The translations under genes were made by a program, and so were the position numbers. 64,000 nucleotides of DNA from contig JABYQR010000036.1 in assembly GCA_022592445.1 (NCBI GenBank), positions 1-64,000 of the forward strand, written 5' to 3'. Shown here piece after piece: positions 35,327 to 46,825 of the stretch. How positions within the stretch are numbered: the stretch's first letter is position 1; each line of letters begins with the position of its first letter. Under the pieces are notes generated by a model that did no database searches, was not told where the DNA came from, and saw nothing but the letters and a program-made list of their open reading frames with translations. This stretch comes from Cytidiella melzeri (taxonomy: Eukaryota; Basidiomycota; Agaricomycetes; Polyporales; Irpicaceae).

Positions 35327-37998
35327 CTACGCAGAGCCCATAATCTGTGCACTCTCCCGCACCTCTCCCGACTTCTGATGCACGTTGGTGAAGAACTCGA
35401 CTGCAGCAGTCGCCTTCTTCTCCATCTCCTGCGCAGCATTTACCTCTCTGTTTCGTTCCTCTAATGCGTTGGCATGTCGCTCCCGCACATCGTACGCAGC
35501 GAGCCTCAAGACCTTCCTCGTCTCAAAGCTGACCCTATGCACATGCAAGTCAATGAAGCTACCCTCCGCCCGTTCGGGGTTCTCCTTCATCAACGTAGTA
35601 CGGAGACGGCGTCCGATGTTCCTAGGCACAGAATGCGGCAGCTCCCAAACGACGTACGCGGTAGCACCGAGACCGGCAATGGCGATGACAGGCGCAACCC
35701 ACTTGCGCGCACTGTCGCTGGACAAAATGTTGGAGATTCGGTAAATGCTCGTGATGAGACTGTGGAAACCAGCAGTCTGGCCGCCAACCATCGTCAAGGC
35801 GCCCAGACCGACAGAGGCGACGCTGAGGGCTGTCAGCGCTGTCTCCTCTTGGCCCACCGAGAGCTCGTCGTGGTTGACGAAGCGGTCAAAGACGTGGTAC
35901 TGAGCATCAAAAATGTCGAGGAAAGTCGTCTCGAGCATGTCCGGTTGGTGGGCGAGACCGATGCCAAGTCCTTGTGATCCGCCAGCCACAATGGTACCGC
36001 GACGTCCCCTTCTCTGCGCTGCGCGCGTGGAGAACATGGCTTCTGGCATGAAGACACGCCTGGAACGCTCAACGCCCTCCGGGAGAATCGTGTCTTCCAG
36101 CTGCGCGAGCTCCTTGACACTCTTCGTCGTCGCTACCCGTGCGTCCTCCTCGGCCAATTTCACGGCCAAATCGATGCTGGCAAGCATCGTGCGTCTGACT
36201 TCACACGCCCAGGACCACAAAGAGAGAAGTCCAGAGTACGTCGGCATCCGGAGCGCAACCTGCTTCTCGTCAACGCCAAGTTTACCCTGCCCTACACGTT
36301 CGAGAGCGACGGTAAGAATATCCTTGGTGTGCACTCTGGTGAAGGTGGCACCAGATTCTTCGATGTTGGCAAGACTTTCATCCAACACCTCGCGACCCTG
36401 CTTCATCTTCTCCAGCACTGGCTTCGTGCGTTCAAGGTCTGCGCGGGCACGATCATACTCCGCCTGAGCGACGATGCAATTGGCGCCAGCAAGGAGTTCG
36501 ATGTCGGAGAGGATGTGAGATAGGTATGTCGATGCGGGAGCAAGCTTGGATTTCAAGCGCTTTACTAGCACGAAAGAGCGAAGATCCTTCTCTAAATTGC
36601 TGAAGGGCCCTGTGCCATCTTGCTGGAATGCTGCCGAAGAGTCGACGAAGTGAACAAGGTCCTCCGCGTCCTCGTATGTCCTCGGACTGAGCTGTCTGAT
36701 CTGGTCGAGGATGAGACGTCTGCACTTGGCCTTGTCGCGGATCTGATCGTACTTGTTGACCACAATGAAAAGGTAGGCCTTCTCATTTGACGCAGTGAAC
36801 AAGAATTCTTTGGCCGAAAGTGTGAAGTGGTTTTCAGCTGAGACAACGAAAACGACAACGTCAATCTCCTCCTGACGTGCGAAGATGGCGGTCGTCTTCA
36901 TGCTATCCCTGTTCAATCCAGGGGCATCGATCAGCGAGATATCGACGACACCGTTGTTCAGCAACGATTCAGTCGAGGGCCTGCCGTCGGCAAGGTATAC
37001 CTTCAGCACCTGCTGTACGTTCTCGTTCTCCGAAACAAAATCCTCCAGTGATGAGATAGGCACCCGCGTGAATGTGGAGTCGTCCTGGATGTTGTATGAA
37101 ATCCCTTCTTTGACAATGTGCAGTTCCTCCTTTCCGTTGTTTTCCGCAGCATCGTGTACTTCGCAGAACGCGGTCGTGCAGGGTTGCTGATCCACAGGCA
37201 TGACGTTTTTTCTGAGAAGAGCATTCACGAACGTGGATTTGCCCGCGTTGAGGTCTCCAGTCACCAGGACCTTGGATGAAGTATCTTCAACACGCTGGCG
37301 CAGCTTCTCGATGTGCGTTATTGCAGCTGAGATCCGCTCATCAACTAGGTTGGCAATAGACGACTTCTCCAGCTGCGAAACTAGGGATGACGGTGAGGAG
37401 GAGGATCCATGCGAGCCTAGCTTCAAGTCTAGTCGGAAGACACGGAAGTCGTGGGCCTCTGAGGAAGTGACCAAGCGCTCTTCGTCGCCATCCTCCGCCG
37501 ACTCATCGGGCTCGTCTGTAATGGTGGCAAGAGTCACAGACCGCGTCAAGCCCTTCCTGGGAGTAGTAACAACGACATCGGTGTGCCAGGTGGGGTCATC
37601 TGCGAAGGAGAGGGATCGTCTTGCGCTCTTCCGTCGCGCGGTCTTGAGTGACGTAGGTATTTCCTCTGGCTGCTCCTCTGGTTTCGAGTCTCGTAGCTGA
37701 GGGTATTTCACCACCCACGACTCCTTGCTGAACTGGCGGAGGTCATGAAGGATGCCCTTCGTATTGTCGATAGCGCCCAGTAGACTTTGATTTTTTGCGT
37801 CAGTAGCTGCGACACTTTGCAAAATTCTGGTTATAGCGAATGGACTCACTTGTCCCTCTGCAAAAGGTATGCCCCCTGTACCTCCTCAGCTGTCACCTGC
37901 GGCTTCTCTCCATGTAAACTAGACGATGACGGCTCTTGTGCAGTTTGAAGAGGAGATGGGGACCAAACGCTCCTTGCAGGGAAGTAAGATTGAGCCAT
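35327..37998 (-). CDS. FZO1: Mitofusin, outer-membrane fusion GTPase, 868 aa
   Basis: It is a dynamin-like GTPase that tethers and fuses mitochondrial outer membranes. Exon 1 is 37998-37850 and exon 2 is 37784-35327. The 65-bp intron has a GTGAGT donor, CTACTGAC branch point and AAG acceptor, and joins to a conserved LLGAIDNTKGILHDLRQF segment. The GTPase motifs are G1 GDLNAGKST (about residue 230), G3 IDAPGLNRD and G4 VNKYD. A serine-rich variable stretch lies before the GTPase domain. Two hydrophobic spans near the C-terminal third (ALSVASVGLGALTMVGG and APVIAIAGLGATAYVVW), separated by a short loop, form the bipartite membrane anchor. C-terminal coiled coil follows (REVNAAQEMEKKATAAVEFF). 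Length fits the fungal family. Confidence 0.93.
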
Positions 37999-38624
37999 AG
38001 TAGTCTTTTACGCTGTGCGGCCAGCAGCGATGTTTGCAGGTCTTAAACCAGAAGAAAGTTCCGTGCTGTCGTCGATGTTGTGGTAAGAGATGGGCACCAC
38101 CTTGAGCGCGCGGTGAAGCCGGGTAGTAGCTCCTGTTTTGGCAGCTGCTGCCGTGTTACTCCGGGGCGGTGGACCCGGGCTCGTTGTCCCTCGACCTAGC
38201 CAGCCTTGAAGCTTGAAGCTTGGAGCCGAACGCGATTGAGATGAGGACCGGGTTGGCTTGCAAGACTTATGCACAATTATTTTGTTGTTTGCACCGCACA
38301 GAGGCTACTCTTTGCAGGGACATAACAGGCGCTCTGAGATGTGTCACATGACCGGTAGTGTAGTCCATGTCGAAAGCCTACATAAAAATAGTGAGAGCGA
38401 CACGGCCTTCAAGCTGAAGCCCAGAAGAGTGCCTTTTGCCTCTCATGTCGTTGAGAGACATCGTCTAGATTTGTGTCATTTAGACGGAAAGTGAGAATTA
38501 AAATATATGAACCACTGCCATATAGTTTCAATCGGAGACCAAATACTGTCGGAGTTAGCCGTATCGGAAGTTCACGCAAGGACGCAGGGCAATAATTCGT
38601 CCACGCCAACCCACGACGAGCTCA
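37999..38624. promoter_or_regulatory. Shared divergent promoter region of FZO1 and MAS1
   Basis: 626 bp separate the two start codons, which point away from each other. There is no clear TATA box near either start. Both genes encode nuclear products imported into or acting on mitochondria, so joint regulation is plausible but not shown. Confidence 0.5.
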
Positions 38625-40203
38625 ATGGTTTCGAGGACACTCTCAACTTCGCTCGCACGCGCATTGCGTAGTGCTCATCCTCAGGTATGGCTGTCACGCG
38701 AGGTAATAACAGTCAACTAACTGGTACGTTGCAGCGGTCCGTTCGACCCTGGAGGTCGTTTGCGACAGTCGCAAACCACCCTATTACTCAACTCACCACC
38801 CTCCCTAACGGCCTCACTGTTGCAACAGAATCACATCCACATGCCGAAACTGCGACCGTGGGTGTCTGGATAGATGCTGGCTCCCGCGCCGAAACGGACA
38901 AGACCAATGGAACGGCGCACTTTCTGGAGCATATGGCTTTCAAAGGAACAAACAAGCGTAGCCAGCATGCTCTGGAGCTTGAGGTTGAGAATCTCGGTGC
39001 TCATCTCAACGCCTACACCTCTCGCGAGCAAACTGTATACTATGCGAAGAGCTTCCGCAAGGATGTTCCTCAGGCCGTAGACATCATTAGCGACATCCTC
39101 CAGAATTCCAAGCTTGACAAGTCCGCGATTGAGCGAGAACGTGACGTCATCCTTCGTGAACAGCAAGAGGTGGACAAACAATTGGATGAAGTTGTGTTTG
39201 ACCACCTGCATGCGGTTGCGTTCCAGCGTAAGTACTGCGGTGTTGCACTTGTACTTGCCTCAGAGTTCTTTTACCAGGACAACCTCTGGGTCGCACAATT
39301 CTCGGACCCAAGGAGAACATACTATCCATAAACCGAGACGACCTTGACTCGTACATCAAGACGAACTATAGCGCCGACCGTATGGTCCTGGTAGGGGCTG
39401 GCGGCGTTGACCACGCTGAACTTGTAAAACTCGCCGAAAAACATTTCTCAAACCTGCCCGTATCACCCAACCCTATTCCCCTTGGTCGTCTTGCCCACCC
39501 CAAGACACGATTCGTCGGTTCCGATGTACGCATCCGTGACGACACCTTGCCAACTGCACACGTCGCTATTGCCGTCGAGGGTGTGGGCTGGAGCTCACCT
39601 GACTACTTCCCCATGCTCGTCATGCAGTCCATCATGGGCAACTGGGATAGGTCGCTGGGAGCTGCATCCATGACGTCCTCGCAGCTTTCGCACATCGTTT
39701 CATCAAACAACCTCGCAAACAGCTTCATGTCGTTCTCTACATCGTACTCTGACACTGGCCTCTGGGGAATTTACCTCGTGACAGAGAACCTCGTGAACAT
39801 GGACGATCTTGCGCACTTCACGCTCAAGGAGTGGACTCGTATGTCATTGGGCCCGACCGAGGTTGAAGTAGAGCGTGCCAAGAGCCAATTGAAGGCGAGC
39901 CTGCTTCTTAGCTTGGACGGAACCACCGCCATCGCCGAAGACGTCGGTAGACAGCTCGTCACCAGTGGCCGCCGCATGACCCCTCAGCAAATCGAGAACG
40001 CCGTAGACGCTGTCTCACCCGCAGACATTAAGCGCGTTGCTCAGAAGTATTTATGGGACCAAGACGTAAGTTCAAATTCCCTCATGGCTCGGTCAGGCAC
40101 TTGCTGATACTGTTGACAGATTGCCATTGCCGCTTTAGGACCCATCGACGGTCTTCTCGACTATAATCGCATACGCGCAGACATGTCATCTCTGATCTAT
40201 TAG
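38625..40203 (+). CDS. MAS1: Mitochondrial processing peptidase beta subunit, 474 aa
   Basis: This metallopeptidase removes presequences from imported proteins in the matrix, paired with an alpha subunit. Four exons keep frame: 38625-38684, 38735-39227, 39278-40065 and 40120-40203. Residues 1-25 are an arginine- and serine-rich presequence ([20 protein letters not shown]). The zinc-binding HxxEH appears as [11 protein letters not shown] near residue 85, and the downstream glutamate helix contains [15 protein letters not shown]. The C-terminal half carries [12 protein letters not shown], the [14 protein letters not shown] core and IMGNWDR. Intact HxxEH separates the beta from the alpha subunit, which lacks it. 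A decayed second copy lies at 43770-54693. Confidence 0.95.
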
Positions 40204-40967
40204 AGGTATGCACTGCCGTGATGTAATCATGAGGGATGCAGCTCATTTGCTTAGATCAACTGAGGGACACGCATTACATACATACAAAACCTCCTGTTGC
40301 GTAGAGATCAATGGAGTGGGTTTTCATAATTTATCGAACACCTGTACCATGGCGAGTAATGCTATGAGATTTCATCCACGTAAGCATTTAATACGCAGTA
40401 TCGCTTCCAGGCTTTGTTTAACTAGAGAATACCCTCAGAGGGCTTAGCATACATGTGATATTTTTCAGAGTCCCCCAATGACGGTGGGGATCGCAAAATG
40501 AATGGCCGTAGCTTCCCTCTACTTTGTTTCTGGCTGTCTTGCATGAATGCCGCGCTACTTACAAAGACTGTGATAGACTCACTTTGCCAGAGGTTAGTAC
40601 CGCTGATGCCTGTGGGCAAGTGCAAATACCACCTTGATCAATCAGCTACGGCGTACTGGCCAGTAATCGAGAGAAGCGTGTGCTGGTGCACGTCACGCGT
40701 GCGATAGGGATAGCACTCAGTGTTCATAGTCGTCTTCGCGTTGCGTTCTTGTAAAATCTTGTCAAGAGTGGCACGAGCGCTAGCCAGCTTCCAAGTTCTG
40801 AGGTGAAAATGAGATCGGACCGGCCTTGACGCAACGCGATCACGTGCTACTTGACGCGGCGATTCTGATCGCGTCATGACTCATGGTGTGGGTCAAACGC
40901 GGCTTTGTCCTCACTGCCACTCAACTGTTACTCATTACTCAGGGCTATAGCTCTTACCCGCGAAATT
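40204..40967. other. No gene recognised
   Basis: The region lies between MAS1 and the F-box gene. Short open frames lack motifs. Confidence 0.5.
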
Positions 40968-43470
40968 ATGGCTAGAAGATCTCAAAGAATCAAACAGTTG
41001 CACGAGAGAAACCCGACGCAGGCGTCAAGTCTGCCTAAGGCCGGGATCAAGGCAACCCCTGACAAGACGGACTTTGAGTCGGACGTCGAAGTTCGCCCTA
41101 CCAAGAGGGTCCAGACAACAAGAGCCGTCAGGGCAAGCCGTGTAACGCGACGACTCGGAAAGCTTCGAGGGATGCTTGACATGCCGTTAGATGTGATACT
41201 GGAGGTGAGTCATCTCTGCTTGTGTCTGGCAGCTAAGGCGGGCGAGCCCTGATGCTTTGTGCACAGATATGCAGCCACTTGCATCCCAAAGACCTTTTAA
41301 ACCTCGCAAGGACTACCAAAGACCTCCGGAAGTTCTTTATGGGTCGCAATTCGCTCACTTTCTGGAAAGCTGCGCAGCTCAATATACCTGACCTACCGCC
41401 ATGCCCGACTGACCTCACCGAGCCTGCATATGCCAATCTGATGTTTGATGCTCACTGCCACGTAAGGCCGTTATTTCTATTACCCGTTACAGACGTTGAC
41501 GCAACTCTTTTAGAACTGCGGAGGTAATAAATGCCACCATATATATTGGCGATATCGAGTACGCTTATGCAAGAGGTGCCGGCAAGGCTCGTATGTATAC
41601 ATCTTCTTTCGTGCACGGCATGCAATGCCTGATTTTGTCATGTTCAGAACGGCCAAGGCGACAGCATATGTTATAACTGAGCTAGAGGAGTTGATCGCGC
41701 CTCGCGAAATTGGTGATGTGATACCACCCTTCGAGGACCGTAGCCATACAAGTACGGGATAATTCACTCAGCATTCTATCAGCTTATTGACATGTTTTCT
41801 AGTATATTGCCAATATTATCAGCCTGAGATCGATAGGCTCCTTGAAGCTGTCAAGCAAATGCCGCCTACTGAGCTCGATTCATACTTGGAAGCGCAAGAA
41901 AAGCTAGCACTCCTGAGAAAAGAAGTAAGTCACTCACCTGTCGAGCCGGCGTATTTCTCTCATATTGCTCGTGTACGTTTAGGATGAGATCGATCTCGAC
42001 GATTGGATCAGAAGCACAAAAGTTTCTCAAAACAAGGAACTTGAACGTTTGCGTGAAGCTAGACAATCAGGGTATGTTATCATACCTAGCATAGTCACTC
42101 TGTCTGATCAGCATAATTCATAAAGCATCATCGCAAAGCTCCAGGAAGAAGGAAGCTGGCAGGAAGATATCAGTTACATGGTGAAGAGTGCTGGGCAACT
42201 TGACTACTATCGGTTCCAAAAGCTGCCTGAAGTACACAAAACGCAGGCACTGACCCCCAAAAGTGAGATTTCTTTGAACCATGATTTTAATTGCCTGACA
42301 GCCGCCGTCTAGTTTGGAACAAAATCAGAGAGCCCATCATCACTTTCATGCAGAGTGTCAGAGAGAATCGTTTAACCGAGGATCATAGAGAAAGGCTGAC
42401 GCGAAGGCTACACATTATGCGCGAGCTTGTTGAGAGAATAGTTCCACGGAACCACAAGAGCTCTCTATCCTGTCGCGAAATTGCACTCTACATTCCGGAA
42501 GTCTGGCGAATGCTTGATAGAACTGCCGCGGAGTTCGACACCGAAGAGTTTCAGCGCGTCCTCCAAGTCTCGATACCGGAATACCTGGAGAAGCGTACAC
42601 AGGATACTCGAAAGTTTTTCGAGGATACGATTAAGAAAGAGCTGGGCATCGATGGATCTGCAGATCCTTGGAAACTAGCCGCCACTGCCTGGTTCAACTG
42701 CGACTGCCTGCTCGCAATGCCATTTGAGCATGTCCTCCACCACATGTGTGGTGCCATATGTTCTCCTCCACTACGACGGCCTGAAGGAATGTCGATAGAC
42801 TGCTTCAAAAGCATTCTGAATATATTCTGGAACAGGGTTTGGGATGTTGACAGATTTCGTGCCACGTTCGAAAGGATGAAACTTGTGATCGAAGCATGCG
42901 GGATGGATGTGAAGACAGCGACAGTCGAAGACATGGATCGGCCTGATATACGACTTGCGTGTTCACATAGCCACTTCACTACCATCATGACCTGGCGAAC
43001 AGCGGTGCGTCATGTTGCTCTGATCGTCACACGAAGAATTTTGTATTGAACTGTTATTTCCTAGGTTTATGGTCAGAGGTGTGGGGGCCTGGAATTAGCA
43101 ACTCCGGAACAAACATTTGCAGCAAAGACTCTTGAGCCGGTAGCCGAAGAGCTACACAAGAAGGAATTGCAGTTGAAACCGACGTTCCGATGTACTCATT
43201 GTTCCACTGTGTCCGGCGTCAATAGACCAGCCTTGAAGACGCATCTCAAGGATAGGTATGTTGATAACTGCCTTTGACTTGACCCATAGCTGACTGCTTA
43301 GCAGCCACGCAATCGAGGATCCAAAGGAGGACGATTGGCTAGATGAGCGCATGACTCTCTCTGCACCTCAGCCTATCTGTCTCGTCACCGACAAGGCGGA
43401 GGACAACTGGAGCTGGCTATCAGAGCGGTACTTCCAGGACGGTGTCGCAATGTATTTTGGGTGTGAGTAG
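40968..43470 (+). CDS. F-box protein with C-terminal zinc-finger-like motif, 669 aa
   Basis: Ten exons keep frame: 40968-41204, 41267-41461, 41514-41590, 41648-41751, 41803-41924, 41983-42071, 42126-42262, 42313-43004, 43065-43255 and 43305-43470. A basic N-terminus (about 65 residues, MARRSQRIKQ) leads into an F-box (LDMPLDVILEICSHLHPKDL), which would bind Skp1 in an SCF ubiquitin ligase. A cysteine cluster (NCGGNKCHH...LCKRC) follows, then a long helical region with coiled-coil character. The C-terminus has FRCTHCSTVSG...ALKTHLKD.H, a C2H2-like pair. At exon 8 the acceptor TCTAG at 42312 keeps the frame; an upstream ACAG leads to a stop. Such F-box plus cysteine-cluster proteins form large families in mushrooms. 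The substrate is unknown. Confidence 0.82.
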
Positions 43471-43769
43471 GTAATTATGATTTGCGCTTGTTGTAGTTGT
43501 ATATCGAAATGTCAGTGTTTGTCATCATTATGGGGAGTCTGAACAGCGTGATCCGCTACCTTATTGCAGAGATCTTTGTTCCTCGTTGATGTGTCCTGCG
43601 TAGTCGTCGACTTGCCGTCGAATGCTCCTGCTAGTAGAATTGTAGCGTCCAACGGGCCCCAGGTAACGCTCGCGCGACGCGTCTGTTCGGACTGCCAGCA
43701 AGTTCCAGCAGAGAATTACAGCCTTGACGGTATGCACGCTCAATTTACGAAACACACCGAGAATCCGCT

Positions 43770-44026
43770 CACACACACCTAGTCCCCTTGGTCTTTCTGC
43801 TCATTCCAAGACCAATTTGGCGGTTCCGAGGTTCACATCCGTGGTGACACCATGCCAGCTGCACACGTCGCTATTGTGGGCGAGGGTCCGACTTAAGGCT
43901 TCCTTCTGCGGCTGTGCGCCTTTCATCCGTCGTCGCCTGCATGACCCACCCAATTTGAGAACACCATGGATGCTATCTCACCAGCGGCCATAGAGCGCCA
44001 AGTTGCTTAAGAAAGAGAGCCTGAGG
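43770..44026 (+). pseudogene. MAS1 pseudogene, left part
   Basis: 43790-43895 matches the intact MAS1 at 39470-39590 (NP...[11 protein letters not shown] and TAHVAIA region), and 43920-44010 matches MAS1 at 39965-40045 ([17 protein letters not shown] region). About 390 bp between these blocks are deleted, and stops interrupt the frame. It ends at the TGAGG target site (44022-44026) of Copia-3. The remaining 3' part lies at 54479-54693. Confidence 0.8.
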
Positions 44027-44396
44027 TTTTGCAGGGATACGAGTGGCCCAATCTGTAATGCGCGAAGCGAACGTAATCTCAGTCAGCCTCGAGTAGTGCG
44101 AGGAAACTAGTATATTCAGTGTCTAACCTGTAGTGCGCGAAGCGAACGTAATCTACGACAAGTTAGCTACTGTAAGAGTTCAAAAGAAGTATATAAATAT
44201 CGTACCTCAGTCAGCCTCGAGTAGTGCGAGGAAACTGAGGTGCGCGAGTCTGTGCGCTGGCGCGATATCCGCGTGATTATCTAATCATGCCACTATACAG
44301 TACCGACGCCACAAAGCTCTTGAGTCCGAATAAGGAGCGTACGAAAAAGAGTGAGTGAGTCCATGCCTGATGAACTAAGGAGAAATAAAAACAACA
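44027..44396 (-). repeat. Copia-3 left (3') LTR
   Basis: On the minus strand it begins TGTTGTTTTTATTTC. It contains two internal repeat pairs: GTGCGCGAAGCGAACGTAAT (twice) and CAGTCAGCCTCGAGTAGTGC (twice). Confidence 0.92.
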
Positions 44397-44419
44397 CGCC
44401 CACTCAGCGGGTGTGGACT

Positions 44420-44769
44420 TCACAACTGACCCATACCAAGCAAAAAACGGTTGTGCTTCTCGCGCGCGAGAGCCTTGGTCAAAACGTCGGCGACCTGATC
44501 TCCGGTAGGAACGTACTCAGGGATAATAAGGTCGTCATCGTAGGTGTCGCGAATGAAGTGATAACGAACTGCGATGTGTTTTGTGCGCTCGTGGTGCTCT
44601 GGGTTCTTGATGAGTGCGATAGCCGACTGGTTGTCTATGAGGAGGGGAACAGTGTAAGTCGAGGCCAGACGTCCAATCTCGATGAGGAAAGAGCGCAGCC
44701 AGACGGCCTCCTTGGTGGCATGCGACGCAGCCATATACTCAGCCTCGGTGCTTGAGAGCGCAGTCGAGT
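44420..44769 (-). pseudogene. Copia-3 RNase H, C-terminal piece
   Basis: It contains the RNase H motif STEAEYMAASHATKEAVWLR and IDNQSAIALIKNPEHHERTK...HFIRD, and ends GQLVADVLTKAL-type (TGDQVADVLTKALAREKHN). It continues the frame of 50003-51982, from which it is separated by Copia-2. The duplicated target bases CGAGT are at 44765-44769. Confidence 0.88.
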
Positions 44770-44985
44770 TGTCAATTGGTGACCCGCCAGTCAGTACGGA
44801 TTAGGAAAGAGTCGGGGAAGCGCGTAAGCGCCAGGATTACCATACACGGACAGTGATCGGTTTACATGTATAAAAGGTTTCGTCAGGTACAGGAGTAGGA
44901 CAACTGTTCCTTACCCTGTACCAGGTACGCGTATCAGCGTTGTATCAATATAACTGTTCCTTACCCTGTACCAGTCTGTTTGACA
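44770..44985 (+). repeat. Copia-2 5' LTR
   Basis: It begins TGTCAATTGG and ends TTTGACA. A TATA box (TATAAAAGG) lies at about 44869-44877. AACTGTTCCTTACCCTGTAC occurs twice near the 3' end. Confidence 0.95.
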
Positions 44986-45003
44986 GGTTATGAGCCCCGG
45001 CGC
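44986..45003 (+). other. Copia-2 primer-binding site (initiator tRNA-Met half)
   Basis: GGTTATGAGCCCCGGCGC follows the LTR without a gap. It is the same class of site as in Copia-1 and Copia-3, with CCGGCGC where those have CCGCGC. Confidence 0.75.
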
Positions 45004-45079
45004 ATAGAAGCCGCACCAGACATTCCATCAACGCTCGCAATTATATTCGCTACCCTGTTCAATAGCACCCCTATTCATT

Positions 45080-46825
45080 ATGTCGAATTCCAACACCGAA
45101 TCATCAAGAAATAAGTTACCTAAACTTGAGGATGACGGTGACAATAACTCCTACGGAACGTGGGTGATACAAGTCGAAGCGAAACTGAGAGCGATGCATC
45201 TTTGGAAATATTTTGAGGGACCCGACTCCGTCGCCCCTCAGATTCCTACACTTCGAGAGACGTACGAAGATGAAGTGGAAGATTTAGTTACGGGAATCAT
45301 CACAAAGGGGATCAAAAGGGGAAACGAGGATGAGGTTAAGAAGGCCGAGGAAGAAGCCGAACCTTGGTACGAGGCAAACGTGACGGCGATATCACTTCTC
45401 CTCGAGTCAATTCCGCGAGCTAAGATCCATCTCGTTGGGCGAACGAAGATTGCCAAGGAAGCCTGGGAAATTCTTCGAGCTGAATACTGTCCTATCAATA
45501 ACCTACGCGCATCGTCACTGCACCAGAAGTTGATGAGTTTCACTTGCAAAGAGAATATGATTGTCAGCAAATGGGTCGACAGGATGCGAGCAATTTACGC
45601 CGATCTCTGTGACCAAGATCCAAATCGTCTATCCGACACCAACTTCGCATCAACCCTGGCTGATCTTATCCCCACCGACAACAGCTGGAGGATGTTCTCC
45701 CGTACTTTGCACCAAGAAATGGGAGCCGCTCACAGTAACGGAAAACCCATGTCTTCCTTGAGGGTCATAGAACTCATTAAGGAGGAGGATTGGGCACAGA
45801 CGAAGAATGACTCTGAAGTTATTGCGCAAATCTACGAGATTGATGGAATGTATCGCAAGCGCCCCGCTGTCTTGGCCACTGTTGCGAGCCACGCCGACGG
45901 TTCCGCTGCCAAGAGACAGACAAAATGGTGCGCAAACCCTGAATGCGACAGGCCACGTGGACACACGGAAGACAAATGTTTCGCTTATGGCGGAGGAAAA
46001 TGTGGGCAGTACCCGGAATGGTGGAGAGGAAGAAGGGACATCCACCTCCCTCGCTCTCAACGACGAAAGTCGAAGAATGTAACAAAGTCTTTTCAACCAA
46101 ACAAAACTCCCGTTGTGAACGCCGCCGTAACGCAGTCTGACAAGCCGCCTGACATCAACGCAAACACAGCCACAGTCCTTTCTCAGGACACTGTCTACTC
46201 TTTCAACGCTACGGCCCTCGCAGACCCCGATGATCAGATAAAATGCAACACTATTGCGCTCACGCAGGATCATGATAAGCAGGTCTCAGTCTATCATGAT
46301 TCAGGTGCTAATAGACACATTTTCTTCAATTGCACCGCATTCGCAGACTACCAAACGATCTCGCCACTCAACGTTTGCGGGTTTGGGTCCACGCTGACTA
46401 CGTCGGCGATTGGCGTTGGCAATGTCTATCTCAATGCTTTTGTGCAAGGGACAACGCATGTGGTCAAACTGACGGATGTTCTGCATGTGCCGAGTGCGCG
46501 GATGAATCTGGTCTCTCAAGGCTGCCTCAAACGAAGGGGCGTTGGGTCCATGACGAAGGATGGCCACATGACTCTTGACTTCAAAGGACAAGTCATTATC
46601 ACCGGAGATCTCGACGACAATAACCTCTACAAACTTAACGTCTCGATTTTGTTCCAACAACTCCCCACATCTGCTTCAGCCACTCAATCTACGCTACTCC
46701 TTGACCGTATTTCGTCTCCTATGGCTACATCACCACGTCTACTTGATCGCATCTCGACGCCTGGACCTCTTGCTGCAGTAACAAAAATTCGCAATGCCTC
46801 CCCGGGTTTTTACATCGCCTATTAG
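45080..46825 (+). CDS. Copia-2 gag and protease, 581 aa
   Basis: Residues 1-250 are copia-type gag (GTWVIQVEAKLRAMHLWKYF). A zinc knuckle variant with spacing CX4CX5HX4C (CANPECDRPRGHTEDKC) lies near residue 282; usual spacing is CX2CX4HX4C. The aspartic protease motif DSGA (YHDSGANRHIFF) lies near residue 407. The frame ends at TAG 46823-46825 within the segment that in other copia elements leads into integrase. The integrase frame overlaps it by 79 bases in the -1 frame. Confidence 0.9.
   Translation: MSNSNTESSRNKLPKLEDDGDNNSYGTWVIQVEAKLRAMHLWKYFEGPDSVAPQIPTLRETYEDEVEDLVTGIITKGIKRGNEDEVKKAEEEAEPWYEANVTAISLLLESIPRAKIHLVGRTKIAKEAWEILRAEYCPINNLRASSLHQKLMSFTCKENMIVSKWVDRMRAIYADLCDQDPNRLSDTNFASTLADLIPTDNSWRMFSRTLHQEMGAAHSNGKPMSSLRVIELIKEEDWAQTKNDSEVIAQIYEIDGMYRKRPAVLATVASHADGSAAKRQTKWCANPECDRPRGHTEDKCFAYGGGKCGQYPEWWRGRRDIHLPRSQRRKSKNVTKSFQPNKTPVVNAAVTQSDKPPDINANTATVLSQDTVYSFNATALADPDDQIKCNTIALTQDHDKQVSVYHDSGANRHIFFNCTAFADYQTISPLNVCGFGSTLTTSAIGVGNVYLNAFVQGTTHVVKLTDVLHVPSARMNLVSQGCLKRRGVGSMTKDGHMTLDFKGQVIITGDLDDNNLYKLNVSILFQQLPTSASATQSTLLLDRISSPMATSPRLLDRISTPGPLAAVTKIRNASPGFYIAY

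Noticed and set aside
37827..37849. A 23-bp intron in FZO1
   Set aside because: A GTGAGT...CCAG intron of 23 bp would keep the frame but is too short for splicing. The 65-bp intron to 37785 gives the same phase with a good branch point.
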